A DNA stretch of 64,000 nucleotides, from the NCBI GenBank assembly GCA_047967505.1, contig CM106540.1. One strand, written 5' to 3'. The notes beneath the pieces were generated by a model. That model did no database searches. It saw nothing but the letters and a program-made list of their open reading frames with translations, and was not told where the DNA came from. The translations under genes were made by a program, and so were the position numbers. Source of the stretch: Dipteris shenzhenensis. Its lineage: Eukaryota > Polypodiophyta > Polypodiopsida > Gleicheniales. Below, piece by piece: positions 46,036-58,291 of this stretch. Each line of letters opens with the position of its first letter. Position 1 is the first letter of the stretch.

Positions 46036-46287
46036 ACCCCCAATGAAGACGAAAGTCTTCATTACCTCAATCATGATGATCCATGTTCCTTTTACACATG
46101 CATGCACTTTGTTTGCTTACCACACTTAAGCCTACGTCTCTCATCGGAACACGACTCGAGGTCCTAAGCTACACATATACTACAACTGACAACCCCGATA
46201 TATCTGTAGGTGACAAAAAGCCTTGGAACCCTGCATATACTGAGAAAACCCTGCTCTTCCTACGAAAGCCATAGGAAAGAGCTAACA

Positions 46288-47160
46288 GATACAAAATGTG
46301 AAAAACTATCATCCATTGTTGAATAAGAAAGGAAAATGGATTCCAATTTTTATGTGATCGTGCCATAAGTTCAATTCCATCAAGGCTCAATTCCTTGCAC
46401 ATTCATTGTCCTCTCAAGGGTATTTACCGACCCATTCAAGCAAAAATGGGAATGTGTGAAAAAAACAATCCCAAGGTGAATAGAGATGCACATGGATGAA
46501 AATTCTTATTTGGACTTACCAAAATATGAATTTCATCAATTTTCAATGCCTTGTGCACTCATTGGTCAATGCAAGGGCATTCACCCATTGGACTATCCAA
46601 TCGAGCAAAAAATGCTGCTATGCTGAAAAGATGGCTTCTTTGCTATAGAGAAATTGTTTTGAAAAAGGCCATGCATGGTTAAATTAGAGGTTAAATGGAT
46701 TCCAATGCTTATATGATCTTGATACAATCTCAATACCATCAATTTCAAGGACTTTATGCACTAATTGCTTAGCTCAAGACTACTCCAAGGCATTGAAATT
46801 GTGAAAAAATACAATCAATGAACAAATTAGGTTCAAATGGAAGCTAATTCTTATGTGGAATTTCCACAAGATCAATCCCATCAATTTGAAGGGACTTTTT
46901 GACTATTTCCACAATTTTCACAGGATCAATCCCATCAATTTCCACAAGATTAATCCATCAATTCCAAGGGACTTTCAGACTATTTTCTTAAGTCAAATTT
47001 TCTTTTCAACCAATCGAGTGAAAAATGGCTTCAAAGGTGTAAAATGTAGGAGAAAAAGATATCTAGGTTGAATTAAAGGCTAAAGTGATTCTAGTACTAA
47101 TGAATATCATCAATTTTTAAGGCATGTCACACCCATTATCTCAATGAAGGGCCTATTCTG
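46288..47160. repeat. Degenerate tandem array, right block (about 5 units)
   Basis: Units anchored on GGATTCCAA-like phrases at about 46338, 46497, 46697, 46843 and 47082. Shared phrases are CATCAATTT-CAA-G, CTTGTGCACTCATTG and CAATCGAGTGAAAAATGGCTTCAAAGGTGT. One unit has an internal duplication of CACAAGATCAATCCCATCAA. The block continues the array interrupted by the gypsy element. Confidence 0.75.
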
Positions 47161-48769
47161 TTCCTCAAGTAGGGAAAAGGCCATGCTTGCAAACATTGTC
47201 TTGCACCAAAATTGTGGTTTTTGCAATGTGAGACATATATAGTCTACAATTAGGCATGTGAGCACTTCGTTAGGTTATCAATGAAATACTGCAATTTTCT
47301 TTATGTCCCAGAAATATTTCAAGCATGGTGTCTACGTACCTAACCATTCCTCCTGAAGCCCATTGTGGTGAATATTGGTGACAAGATGATGACAACTAGC
47401 CCTATGGAAAGGAAAAAACACTTCATGTTGTAATGGAAGCTCTTAATAATTATGGGAAGCTAGCCATATGGTCCATCTCATCGATGGAATTTGTGCTAAG
47501 GCTTGTGGATTAGTGAAACCAAATTTGTGCATACATTTGTATGATGACGTAATATAACCCATGTTTTGGCCTCATGAGTACCACAATCTAAGGAAATGTC
47601 GTGTAGGGGATTGCATAAGATTTCATGTATGGGTTATCATATCTATTGCATTCTACCATGCATTACATTGTGTTGCATTATGTAAGCATGCATCATAGCA
47701 TATGACCTATTGCATCATAACATGGATGCGGATTTGTGTCTTGTGCATCTATTAAAAAATTAGAATCATACACATGTTAAAAAGTTAATATGCAAAATGA
47801 ATGTGGTCCATGCATCGAGATTAAATCTATCCATGTGTTTGAACTTATATGTGTAGAATGCTTTGCTCTTAGAGTTCATCAATTCACACAACGAATGACC
47901 ATCATACACATGCACCACCTTGGACAATTTGCTTGAAGCTTGATAGAATTTTAAAAGGAGACGGACCTCTAGAGGATGATAGAACCATAAGAGCAGGTGA
48001 GAGACCACTTATGACAGAGCTTCACATGAGAGGGGGAGGTCCAACTGCATTGCTCAATCTCATGGGGAGGCCTCTATGGTTCTAAGGTTCTTGGAGCATC
48101 ACATGATTGGATGGGTGACCCGAATGCAGCAATGGGATTGGCTCATGCAATTAAGCTTGCTTGATTGGTCATCTCCGCATGCAAAGTGGCAATTCGGAGA
48201 CCCTGCTGCCATCCTCTCCTTCTCCACCTTGCCTCTCCCACTTAGTTGTCCCTGCCCCTCCCTCCCCCTCATATACTCGCTCGGTGAAACTTCTCGAATT
48301 TGACCATTCCAAGCTAACAGTGGTGATCCTTTTGGAATTCGTGTTAATTCGGTCAATTAGAGCTTACATTAATTTGCCGGCTTCTAAAAGCTTTGGTTAA
48401 TTGGCCATATCCTCGTTTCTATTAATCACTAATATAGATTTTTTCTCGCTTGGGGGCCCTATTGCAAATGAAATCATAGAGAGAACTCAAGTTAATAAGC
48501 TCACTCACAAAGGGAACACAGAAGATTCCAAGAACACGACATTTTTTGTATTACAACATCCACTCATTACAAGGTGGGAATCACTCAAAATGAGTCACCC
48601 ATCAGACTCTACAAACAGAATATGCCCAAGACTCTCCTCGTAGACTCAACTTAGACTAGACTCCCATTTCTGCCTTTTTCTCTATCTTTTTCTTTGCCTT
48701 GGCGGTTCTTCCCACTTGCAAGGCTTGTGGCACCTTTGCTTCCTCTCGATCCTTTGGTCACCCTTGAAT
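47161..48769. other. Unclassified intergenic DNA
   Basis: No gene supported. The ATGGGTGACC phrase at 48108 recalls 5S rRNA but has no flanking match. Confidence 0.3.
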
Positions 48770-49005
48770 CGGTCATTGAACACTTTCATTTTAGGGGGTT
48801 CAACAACTATGAACTTGGGTGGCCAAATGAAAAGAACTTCCTTCTTAGACACCAAGCTCATGTGAGCCCTTCACTCGGTCATTGAATGCTTTCATTTTGG
48901 GGGGTTCAACAACTATGAACTTGAGTCTATGAGCCTTTGTCTTCTTTGGGCTTTCCTCTAGTGGTGGACAAATTAAAAGAACTTCCTTATTAGACCCCAA
49001 GTTCA
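48770..49005. repeat. Tandem duplication, period about 106 bp
   Basis: CGGTCATTGAANNCTTTCATTTT-GGGGGTTCAACAACTATGAACTTG occurs at 48770 and 48876. The second copy carries an extra block before AAAAGAACTTCCTTNTTAGAC. Confidence 0.85.
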
Positions 49006-49104
49006 TGATGTCCTTCTAGTGCATGCCAGCATGATCAACTCAATCTAAGGTGTATTGGCTCATAGTGTTTGGCAAACGTCTTGAATTTGTAGTGTGCGCA
49101 CATG

Positions 49105-51183
<2,079 letters not shown>

Positions 51184-51395
51184 GAGGAATGAGTGGAGCG
51201 AATAAGTAGATCTTGACGCAGACAAAGAAGAACGAAGCAAAGGCCAAGTTCTTCACCGCTAACCTTTTTTTGTGGAGCACATCTAGACAAGAGGAATGAG
51301 CTGAGCGAATGAGAAGATCCTAACGGAAGAACGAAGCAAAGGCGAAGTTCTTCAGCGCTAAAACTCATGTTGTGGAATCGCTAGATGTGCCGATA
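51184..51395. repeat. Tandem duplication, period about 107 bp
   Basis: GAGGAATGAG-GAGCGAAT at 51184 recurs at 51291, followed in both by GAACGAAGCAAAGGC-AAGTTCTTC and GCGCTAA/CGCTAA. Confidence 0.85.
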
Positions 51396-51599
51396 ATGAG
51401 TGGCAAAGGAAAGATGGTACCAAGAAGGTAGATAATGCGAAAGAAGTGATACAAGGGTACACAGTTCTTCCAAAAGAGCTACAACGAAAGATCTGTGCGA
51501 CAATCCAACAAATGAAGATAAACAGATCAAAGAGATCGATGTGAAAGAAGTAGCATTGAACAAGGAGAAGTTGCATTCTTAGTGCTGTTCATTATAGTT

Positions 51600-52150
51600 T
51601 GCAACCTAGAAGTGTGTACCAAAGTAGTAGTTACTAATATGTGGCAGCTTTTGGCTATGGCTATGCTAGTAACTATATATGTTTGTATACGTTTAAGACA
51701 CGTAAAACAACTGTGTCTACAGCGTGTCTAGGGTAACAACCACGCTTTCCTGCAGATCCATGAGATCCTTTGTAGTGTAGAGATGTTAAGACTACCTCCG
51801 ATTTGCTTCCATACTTCTTTAGTATAAAAACAGTCCCATAGAACATGCATGTGTGTCTCCTTAAAGGCATTACATAAGGGCTTTGTCAAACCCACATCCG
51901 GTTTCCACTTGACATTTCTTTCTCTGACCGGGAGCTTGCCTATCAGAACCCTCCATAGCATGAGATTGAGGCTAAAAGATGGGGTAGCCTTCCACAGCCT
52001 TCTTAGCCAAGCTGACCACACAGTAACTGGATCAAATGGGGCATGGAATTTCCATTTATCTTTAGCTTCTTTTGTACCAGCTGACCTATTTGATACCACC
52101 CAGGCTTGCTTATTGAGGGACCAGGCTGCAACAGTCAATGGGTACCCTTG
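51600..52150 (-). mobile_element. LINE ORF2 C-terminal relic (zf-RVT)
   Basis: The minus frame 52138-51728 reads KATPSFSLNLMLWRVLIGKL, then PLCNAFKETHMHVLWDCFYT and VWKQIG, the zinc-binding module after LINE reverse transcriptase. The second Cys of the first CxxC pair is missing. The frame is open for 136 residues but has no RT core. It is related to the LINE relic at 55.1 kb, which has WKATPSSRLNFILWQLV. Confidence 0.75.
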
Positions 52151-52199
52151 CAGACACTAGTAGAAGTCTGAGTGCTGCCTAGATTCATATCAAGATAAA

Positions 52200-52557
52200 G
52201 TGGAAGATGGCCTTGCTGGGAGATGCTGGCAGACTAAATGATAGCCTTTATACGTGCTGGTAACTGATTAGAGCTATCACCCTGGTTGACATCTGGAACT
52301 ATCGCAACGAAAATCTTTCAGAGAGCTCGAGTTGGGAGACAAATTGCACCTGAGGTGATCCAAGACATTCAAAGGACTTTGCAGCATTTTGGTCACAAGA
52401 ATGAAGCTGTCAAAAGCTTAAGCTCTGTTTGGTTGTAAATGCCTTTGTGCCTGCTTATACCTGTCTTAAGGCAGCCGGTTTTTTTATTTGTACAGTTCCT
52501 TTTTCTTTCCTTAATACAATTTTGGTTTGTTCTGCGCAAAAAAAAAAAAAAAAAAAA
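52200..52557 (+). mobile_element. 3' end of a second LINE, poly-A tail on + strand
   Basis: CCTTAATACAATTTTGGTTT-GTTCTGCGCA followed by a run of about 20 A (52539-52558) is the typical 3' terminus of a plant LINE. It is opposite in orientation to the zf-RVT relic just to its left, so two separate insertions or an inversion are implied. No coding domain was identified in its upstream part; the left limit is a guess. Confidence 0.5.
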
Positions 52558-52844
52558 AGGGTCAGCTGGTTGGCACTGGCAGACAACTGCTGATGAGGCT
52601 TTACCCCATAGCTCTGCTGATGAGGCTTGACCCCAGAGACATGGAAACATGTAATGGCCCTGTAATAAAGACAGTCCTCAATGAAGGAGCTCTGATGAAT
52701 ATAGCATTGGACACTACAAACAAGTTTCCACGCATTGATTTGCGAACTACCAAGATCAGATGAACAACGAGGCGGTCTCATAAGCTAAAAACGTAGTCCC
52801 TTTTCCAAGCCTGCTGATGCTTGAAGAGCCGGTTAACTCAAAAG

Positions 52845-52904
52845 CCACATCTTTGATATAAGATAAATTACAAACCACATCTTTGATATAAGATAAATTA
52901 CAAA
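52845..52904. repeat. 30-bp tandem duplication
   Basis: CCACATCTTTGATATAAGAT plus AAATTACAAA occurs twice in succession, identically, at 52845 and 52875. It lies in the downstream region of the isomerase gene. Confidence 0.9.
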
Positions 52905-53181
52905 ATGCACCGCCCATAAGTTGTTTGGCATCCCCCTTGTTGTGATAGATTAAATGAAAGCCAAATCTCAACCTCACAGCCATCCAAGTTCGGAGCTTGA
53001 GCATAGTTTATTTAGTTCACAAATCAGGACGGAATAAACCCTAGACATTAAGAGAAATACGACGTATTGCAACATATAAAGAAAATTTACACGAAACAAA
53101 GTCTGCATCGTAATGGTCTATGGCATGCCCTTAAGGCAGCGATCAATGATGAAGCTACAGTTAACCGCAACGGTTGCTGGA

Positions 53182-53871
53182 TCAAAGTTTCGATGAAGAG
53201 GAACTGAAAGATTCGTCAAAGTGCTTTAGCTCTTCGAATGCTTTAGGATACATCGCAGCCCTCATGTCCCGGTAAAGAGTCGGATTCCAATTCCTAGCAG
53301 TGAGCTTTTGGGCAAGCTCCAACGCGGCCTGCAGGGTACTTTCCGCATCATCACAAGCACCGTCTATGATCCCTGACCGCAAGGCCATGTCAGCCGTATG
53401 CTTAACCCCACAGAGGACAGAATCCCGAAAGGCACGGGGGGGCATCTTGTAGCGGATGAGGTTCATAGGGCCAGGGGGGATGAGGATATTGACGTCGATT
53501 TCGCTCATGTAGAGGAAGCCACGGTCCTTGCGCATGAGGATGTGGTCATGGGCGAGGGCGAAGATGAACCCACCAGCGGAAGCGTGGCCGGAGACGGCAG
53601 CGATGGTGGGGAAGGGGAGGGAGAGGAAGGAGAGGAGGAGGTGTTGGAAAGAGAGGCCAACGGCGGAGCGGGAGGGGAAGGAGAGGTCGAGGCCATTGGA
53701 GAAGAATTTGCCATGGCTGGTGGTGATGAGGGCGGAGGAGGGGGGAGGGGGGGAGGGGATGGAGGCGAGGCAGCCGAGGATGGAGTCGACCAACGCAGGA
53801 TTGATGCGGTGCTCGCCATCGCCAACAAGCTTCAGCACAAACACGTTGCCCCTTCTCTCCAAACTGCACAT
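53182..53871 (-). CDS. ECI: Peroxisomal delta(3),delta(2)-enoyl-CoA isomerase, single exon
   Basis: A crotonase-fold enzyme that shifts 3-enoyl-CoA double bonds to the 2-trans position, so that unsaturated fatty acids can complete peroxisomal beta-oxidation. 229 residues, starting MCSLERRG as plant ECI proteins do. An in-frame ATG 18 codons upstream (53925) would add a run of Arg/Lys encoded by an AAG/AGA tract, so the downstream ATG is preferred. LITTSHGKFFSNGLDLSF (48-65) and AAVSGHASAGGFIFALAHD (91-109) form the two oxyanion-hole elements. KDRGFLYMSEIDV (115-127) carries the conserved Glu124 where plant ECIs have MSE(V/I)D. The C-terminus SSSSSKL ends in a perfect PTS1 signal SKL. Length and lack of introns match the plant family. 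No lesions, so probably functional. Coding DNA is much more GC-rich than its surroundings. Exact paralogue (ECI1/2/3) cannot be decided. Confidence 0.92.
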   Translation of the reverse strand: MCSLERRGNVFVLKLVGDGEHRINPALVDSILGCLASIPSPPPPSSALITTSHGKFFSNGLDLSFPSRSAVGLSFQHLLLSFLSLPFPTIAAVSGHASAGGFIFALAHDHILMRKDRGFLYMSEIDVNILIPPGPMNLIRYKMPPRAFRDSVLCGVKHTADMALRSGIIDGACDDAESTLQAALELAQKLTARNWNPTLYRDMRAAMYPKAFEELKHFDESFSSSSSKL

Positions 53872-53930
53872 CTTCTTCTTTCTTCTTCTTCTTCTTCTTC
53901 TTCTTCTTTTCCTTCTTCTTCGCAAACCAA
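53872..53930 (-). promoter_or_regulatory. AAG-rich 5' leader of the isomerase gene
   Basis: Directly upstream of the ATG the minus strand is a run of AAG/AGA triplets (53876-53920). It is in frame with the coding region and would encode [18 protein letters not shown] if the ATG at 53925 were used. It resembles the leader of the malate dehydrogenase gene. Confidence 0.55.
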
Positions 53931-54645
53931 CAAACTATCTAAGGACTCGGAGTTTTTGTTGGCCTGCCCTTGGTAGGTCTACGTGGAGGTTTTCTCTAAC
54001 AAGTTAAAATTCAAAAATTTCTTTTTTTGAAAATCCTAAATTTTAGGATTGGTCCAACTCCCCACTTTCTATTTCTTTCCCTTGAAATCCTCCACATTTC
54101 TCTCTCTCTCTCTCTCCCTCTCTTTCCATATCATTCACCTTGTTTTTTGCGAGAATTGAAACAAGCTATAAATGATGAAAATCATTCATAAGGCCTGCCC
54201 AAGATCCAAAATAAGGAAAACGAAGATCAATTGGATGGGTAGCATGGAAAAGGGGGCTGAAAGCTGTGTGTGTGTGTGAGAGAGAGAGAAAGAGATTTCC
54301 ACCAAAAAAGTGTGTGTGTGTCATTCAAAAGATGAGAGAGAGAACAAGAAGAAGAAAAGAAGAGAGAGAGAGAAAGGGGGATAAATAAATGGGGACAAAA
54401 ATAGCAAGCACCAAATGGATGAGGACAAAAATAGCTGCCTGCAAGAAGAAGAAGGAGAAGAAGAAGAAGAGAGAGAGAGAGAAAGGGGGAGAAAAAAATG
54501 GGGACAAAAATAGCAAGCACCAATTGGATAAGGACAAAAACGAGCATGACAAAAATAGCATTTTATCATCTCTACCAAAACTAACTGATTACTATAGCCT
54601 TTCCTATGGGCAGGCCAAAAAATTTAGATTAAAAGGAAAATATAA
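53931..54645. other. Upstream flank of the isomerase gene, with purine-rich duplication
   Basis: Contains CT runs (54104-54120), GT/GA runs (54266-54290) and a duplication of period about 110 bp. In that duplication, AGAGAGAGAAAGGGGG, then ATGGGGACAAAAATAGCAAG and CACCAA-TGGAT-AGGACAAAAA, occur at about 54365 and 54474. No TATA box could be assigned with confidence. Confidence 0.6.
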
Positions 54646-54649
54646 CTAT

Positions 54650-55870
54650 AAAAAAGAGAAATACAACAAAGCTAAAATCAGCTCAAAGCGTGCGTGCACT
54701 GGAGGAGGAGTTGTCTCGATCTGCAAAATGCTCCATAAGCTGTAACGCCTCATGGTGAACTTGGAATTGCAAGTCTGAGGCCAATCTCCCTCGCTATCAT
54801 TCCTCAAGCGCCAAATATACTGAATGGTAGATGCTTTGATAAGTTGCCAAATTTTGCACAACTCTTCTGATATAAACCCACAATCACCCAATAAAAGTGT
54901 CTTCCACTGAAAATCAATAAGCAAATGAGTCTGAGCAAGCCATGCCAGAGACTCCAAACCAGTTTGCAATCCTAGAACAAATGGTAATGTGTCTCCATAG
55001 CCACTTTGCAAAAAGAACATACTGGAGATAGGTCCTTCCATTTGGTGATGCGATCCTTCGTTGAGAGCTTACAAGTAACTAGCTGCCATAAGATAAAATT
55101 TAGCCTGCTAGAAGGTGTTGCCTTCCACACCCTCCTCACTCGAAGAGCCCAAATCGCTTTGGAGTCATGCGGAGCCTTATGCTGTGCCACAAAACCCGAA
55201 CGATCTTTGGTATATCAGCATCCTAGCCTTTAAAGGAGCCTATGCGGCCAAGCTGCGAGAAATCTTTTCCTGAGGAATTAGCCCAACCACGAAGATCTAA
55301 GGGCCAATTAGAGGTAAAACTAGTTGGCCATAGTGGAACAAGTCTAGCAAAGGTGGCAACAAGGAACTGCTTTTCACCAAGATTGAGATGAAAAATATCA
55401 GAGATTTGGTTGATGTCCAAAAAGCAATGACACCGACTATCCCATATAGTGGACTAATTTGTCATTCCACGCCCATGTAGCCATTTCGCCAATCTGGGGC
55501 GAATTTGCACTGAAGCAATTTGATTGCGAAAAGGCCAACGACGATTAATCCAAATGTTCATCTGTAGGGATCTGTTAGGAGCCAGCCATGTCGCCCCCAA
55601 CCAGCAGCTCTCCCCAAAAACTCTTCCTGTTGAGCATTTCAGACTGTGGAATCTTTAAGGCAAAGGGTGACAACAAGATTTCTTGCCAATGCAACGAATC
55701 TGGCAAGAAGCCCAACACACTAGCATTCTCAATCCAAAACCTAGAAAGAACAACCCAAGGTTGTGGCGAGTGCAACCGAAAGACCCACTTGAGGCATAAT
55801 GCATCACATTTAGCTTTAAACGACTCTAAACCTAAGGTTATTAGGGGAAGAGCACCCGATTGGATTCATC
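54650..55870 (-). mobile_element. LINE ORF2 relic (post-RT and zf-RVT regions)
   Basis: Minus-strand frames in order: LHSPQPWVVLSRFWIENASV (about 55775), AIWALRVRRVWKATPSSRLN, KDLSPVCSFC with METHYHLF (zinc module, about 55020) and IWQLIKASTIQYIWRLRNDS (C-terminal region, about 54800). These follow the order of plant LINE ORF2 after the RT core. Stops and frameshifts are frequent. It lies just upstream of the isomerase gene and in the same orientation. Confidence 0.7.
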
Positions 55871-56067
55871 AAGCACATTCAGGAAAAGGAGGCAAAGTTA
55901 ACAAAGTGATGGTAAATCAGCTCACAAGAGGCCATAATCATCTTCTATCTCTCTCTCTCTCTATATATGTAGATGAGTGGCTTGATGATTTGGTCAAAAC
56001 CTCAGCCACTCTTGAAGGACATTCCCCCAAATCAAAACCTCACCTACTCTTGAGGGACATTCCCACA

Positions 56068-56163
56068 CATGATGGAGTCGACCAATGCATGATTGATGCG
56101 GTGGTCGCCATTGCCAACCAGCTTCAACACAAACATGTTGCCCCTTCTCTCTAAACTGCACAT
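56068..56163 (-). pseudogene. Broken copy 1 of the isomerase 5' end
   Basis: The minus strand from the ATG at 56163 encodes MCSLERRGNMFVLKLVG and then NGDHRINHALVDSIM, nearly identical to the first 31 codons of the isomerase gene, then diverges. The AAGAAG leader is copied too (56163-56190). It lacks the whole catalytic body. Confidence 0.85.
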
Positions 56164-56318
56164 CTTCTTCTCTTCTCCATCTCTTCCATCTCTCTCTCTC
56201 TTTCTATATATATATATATAGGCGTGCTTTGCACGAGCAAGATACACGACCATCCTCAACCAACTCCTTATCTGAACGTGAATGTTCCTTCAGCTAGCCA
56301 CCATTTGAAAGCATTTTG

Positions 56319-56373
56319 GCCATCGCCACCTAGCTTCAACACAAACACGTTGCACCTTCTCTCCAAACTGCAC
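56319..56373 (-). pseudogene. Broken copy 2 of the isomerase 5' end
   Basis: ATGTGCAGTTTGGAGAGAAG (from 56373, reverse complement) matches the isomerase start. The frame is lost within the first dozen codons (GTGCAACG in place of GGCAACG). The AAG leader follows upstream, then a CT-rich and AT microsatellite. Confidence 0.8.
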
Positions 56374-56637
56374 ATCGTCTTCTCTTCTTCTTCTTAATCA
56401 TTCTCTCTCTGTCTCTGTCTGTCTGTCTGTCTCTCTCTCCTACATATGTATGTATGTATGTTTGCATATATATACACATATATACATGCATATACATATA
56501 TATATATATTTGTATACATACACACACACACACACACACACACACGAGTCATGCTTTGCACGGGCAAAGATACACGACCATCCTCAACCACTCCTTATCT
56601 AAACGTAGATGTTCCCTCTGCTAGCCACCAATAGAAA

Positions 56638-56690
56638 ACGCCAACCAACTTCAACACAAATACGTTGCCCCTTCTCTCCAAACTACACAT
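56638..56690 (-). pseudogene. Broken copy 3 of the isomerase 5' end
   Basis: The ATG at 56690 is followed by TGTAGTTTGGAGAGAAGGGG, again the isomerase start, extending only to about 56638. It forms a tandem pair with copy 2: each is preceded on the + strand by GCTTTGCACG-GCAA-GATACACGACC (56225, 56553), giving a period of about 320 bp. Confidence 0.8.
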
Positions 56691-56699
56691 CTTCTTCTC

Positions 56700-58030
56700 T
56701 TCTTCTTTTTATGCAGTGTTTTGACAAGTTGCCTATAGGGCTCCTGTGTAATCATCTAGACTGACCAATTGCCTCACCTACATGCACTTGAGGTTTGGTA
56801 GGGTGCTTGCATCTAAACCTGAACTGAAGGATAGCATTTTTAATAACATTTTATCTAGCCAAGTGCCCATCTTAGCGTCAGCTCAATCTAAAAACTCAAC
56901 CTTGATCTTGTACTCCGTAGATAGGTCACCTCAGATGACAACTCAAGCTCAAAGGCTTCCATAAGTTTCGACATATAAATGGTGAAAGCCCAAATCTTGG
57001 GGCCTCTATGGCTCCCAATTCCAATTTAGTCTAACCCCATTCCCCCACACCTTCAACCATAGCCTCACGGCTCAAAGAAACTATTTCCAACATGATGGGA
57101 AGGTTTGGGTGGAGACAGACCCCGACATGGTAAACCCACTTGTAAGGCAAACCGGAGTGCCACTAGAGCCGCAGGGTCCACCAACATCAACAATGCCGAA
57201 AGTCATGCGGAGTGTTCCAATCCTCTTCCAATTTCCCATCATACTAGTGCATTCCATGGAACCGCATGTGCGCTTCTATGAGGGAGAACCCTCACTTAGT
57301 GGCACTTTCGAGCCAAGGATGCTAAATAGTTATCAATCACAAAATCCTATGGCACCAATGGGTGAGTACACTGATCTTAGGAAGGACACATTACCCAGAA
57401 TGATGGCTTCCCACCCCTCGTTATGCCCAACTTGGAGAAGAGGCTCAAAAATCACTCCCTACCCCATGGAGATGCTCCCTACAGTTTGATTCCCAATTTA
57501 AGTGTGCCTATGCCTAGGCCACAACCAGTGTAGCGAGTACAACCAAGCCTACCTCAAATGCCAGTCCTAAGACCTAGAGGGTCAGGAATCACCAACCCCA
57601 CCTTTGTTCAACTCACGACCTTTTATATTCCACTTCGAGTGCATGCCATTCACAAGATAGTGTCACCCCACCAGTGAACCCTCCTATGCCATAGACAGTG
57701 CTTATAGATGAATCCATGGGGATCCTAGTGAAAGAACTAAGAAGGGGGGCCATGCTACCAAACCATCACTTGAAGGGAGACCAAAATCTATAGGAGTAAA
57801 CTGGTCGCAATCTCCAAACTCATCACCAAATTCTTGGGTGAAGGAGACCCACTGTCCCACATGGAAATATTTGAGTAAATTTATGAAACGTTTGGGGACA
57901 TTGGTTGAGACAATCCCTACAACAAAGGAGGGCTCCATTCGATTCACCAGCTAACACGCGTCCTGGAAAGCTCCCCAACTTTGTTTTTCTTCTCATGAAC
58001 TCTCTACAAGTTCCTTCCATGTTTTACTTA
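56700..58030 (+). mobile_element. Gypsy gag-region fragment
   Basis: Broken + frames. A 126-residue frame at 57109-57489 (proline/methionine-rich) is followed at about 57770-57960 by KLITKFLGEGDPLSHMEIFE and TFGDIG, which fits the gag core signature K-F-x-G-E-G-D-P-x-x-H-x-x-x-F. Stops lie at several points. No LTR was found for it. The family assignment is an inference. Confidence 0.45.
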
Positions 58031-58291
58031 GCTAGAGTTTTCTCCAGAACCCTCCCCCAGGCCTAGTGGTTGCCACTTGGCTTGGTGCCACGTGTCCTAT
58101 AGGACCCTTACTTTAAAGCCCTCTCAACATGGCTTCCCCTAGCCCCTCCTTTTTAATGCTAGGAAATTAGGATCAATCCTAGACCTCACCCATCTAAGCC
58201 CGCTGCCTGTAATGCAAGCACTAACGAACCCTTTGGTTTCCCGCCTCACCATAACCAAGTAATAGGCTTCGCGATTATGGTTGATACAACA
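57990..58291 (-). repeat. Probable 3' LTR of the chromodomain gypsy element
   Basis: On the minus strand the purine tract CTTAAGGGGAAGGGAA (58306-58291 region) is directly followed by TGTTGTATCAACC, the expected polypurine tract/LTR junction. The far end of the LTR was not determined; 57990 is an estimate, since no second LTR exists in the window. Confidence 0.5.

Larger units (their letters stand above)
36935..46287 (+). mobile_element. Full-length but inactive Ty3/gypsy retrotransposon (9.35 kb)
   Basis: 5' LTR 36935-38160, internal region 38161-44858, 3' LTR 44859-46287. Domains run gag, protease, RT, RNase H, integrase in the + direction, the Ty3/gypsy order. The integrase lacks a chromodomain and carries GNTPFQLVYGLE, typical of non-chromovirus (Tat-like) plant gypsy. 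Several frameshifts and stops break the polyprotein, so it is not autonomous. LTRs differ by many substitutions and by about 200 bp in length, indicating an old insertion. The element splits a tandem repeat array. Candidate duplication sites (GAAAT before, GATAC after) do not match cleanly. No obvious primer site follows the 5' LTR. Confidence 0.9.
44859..46287 (+). repeat. 3' LTR of the gypsy element
   Basis: Begins TGTTATCTTTGTGCC and ends GAGCTAACA. It contains the 13-bp minisatellite (44975-45298), a mutated TATA box TCTAAATA (45352-45359), a (TCC)n tract (45535-45640) and an expanded minisatellite of about 20-bp CTTGGAACTCCTTCTAAAC units (45757-46035, about 13 units against about 6 in the 5' LTR), which explains most of the length difference. 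Confidence 0.85.
55945..56545. repeat. Microsatellites between the isomerase fragments
   Basis: CT runs near 55951-55963 and 56190-56204, TA runs at 56206-56220 and 56497-56508, TCTG/GTAT tetranucleotides at 56407-56461 and a CA run at 56520-56544. Confidence 0.85.

Noticed and set aside
48090-48150. Possible 5S rRNA or 5S-derived SINE at ATGGGTGACC
   Set aside because: Only about ten bases match; neither internal promoter boxes nor the remainder of 5S rRNA are present.
53398-54007. Long overlapping + strand frames (192 and 159 aa) opposite the isomerase gene
   Set aside because: They are shadows of a GC-rich coding strand; the minus frame has the full family signature and PTS1 end.
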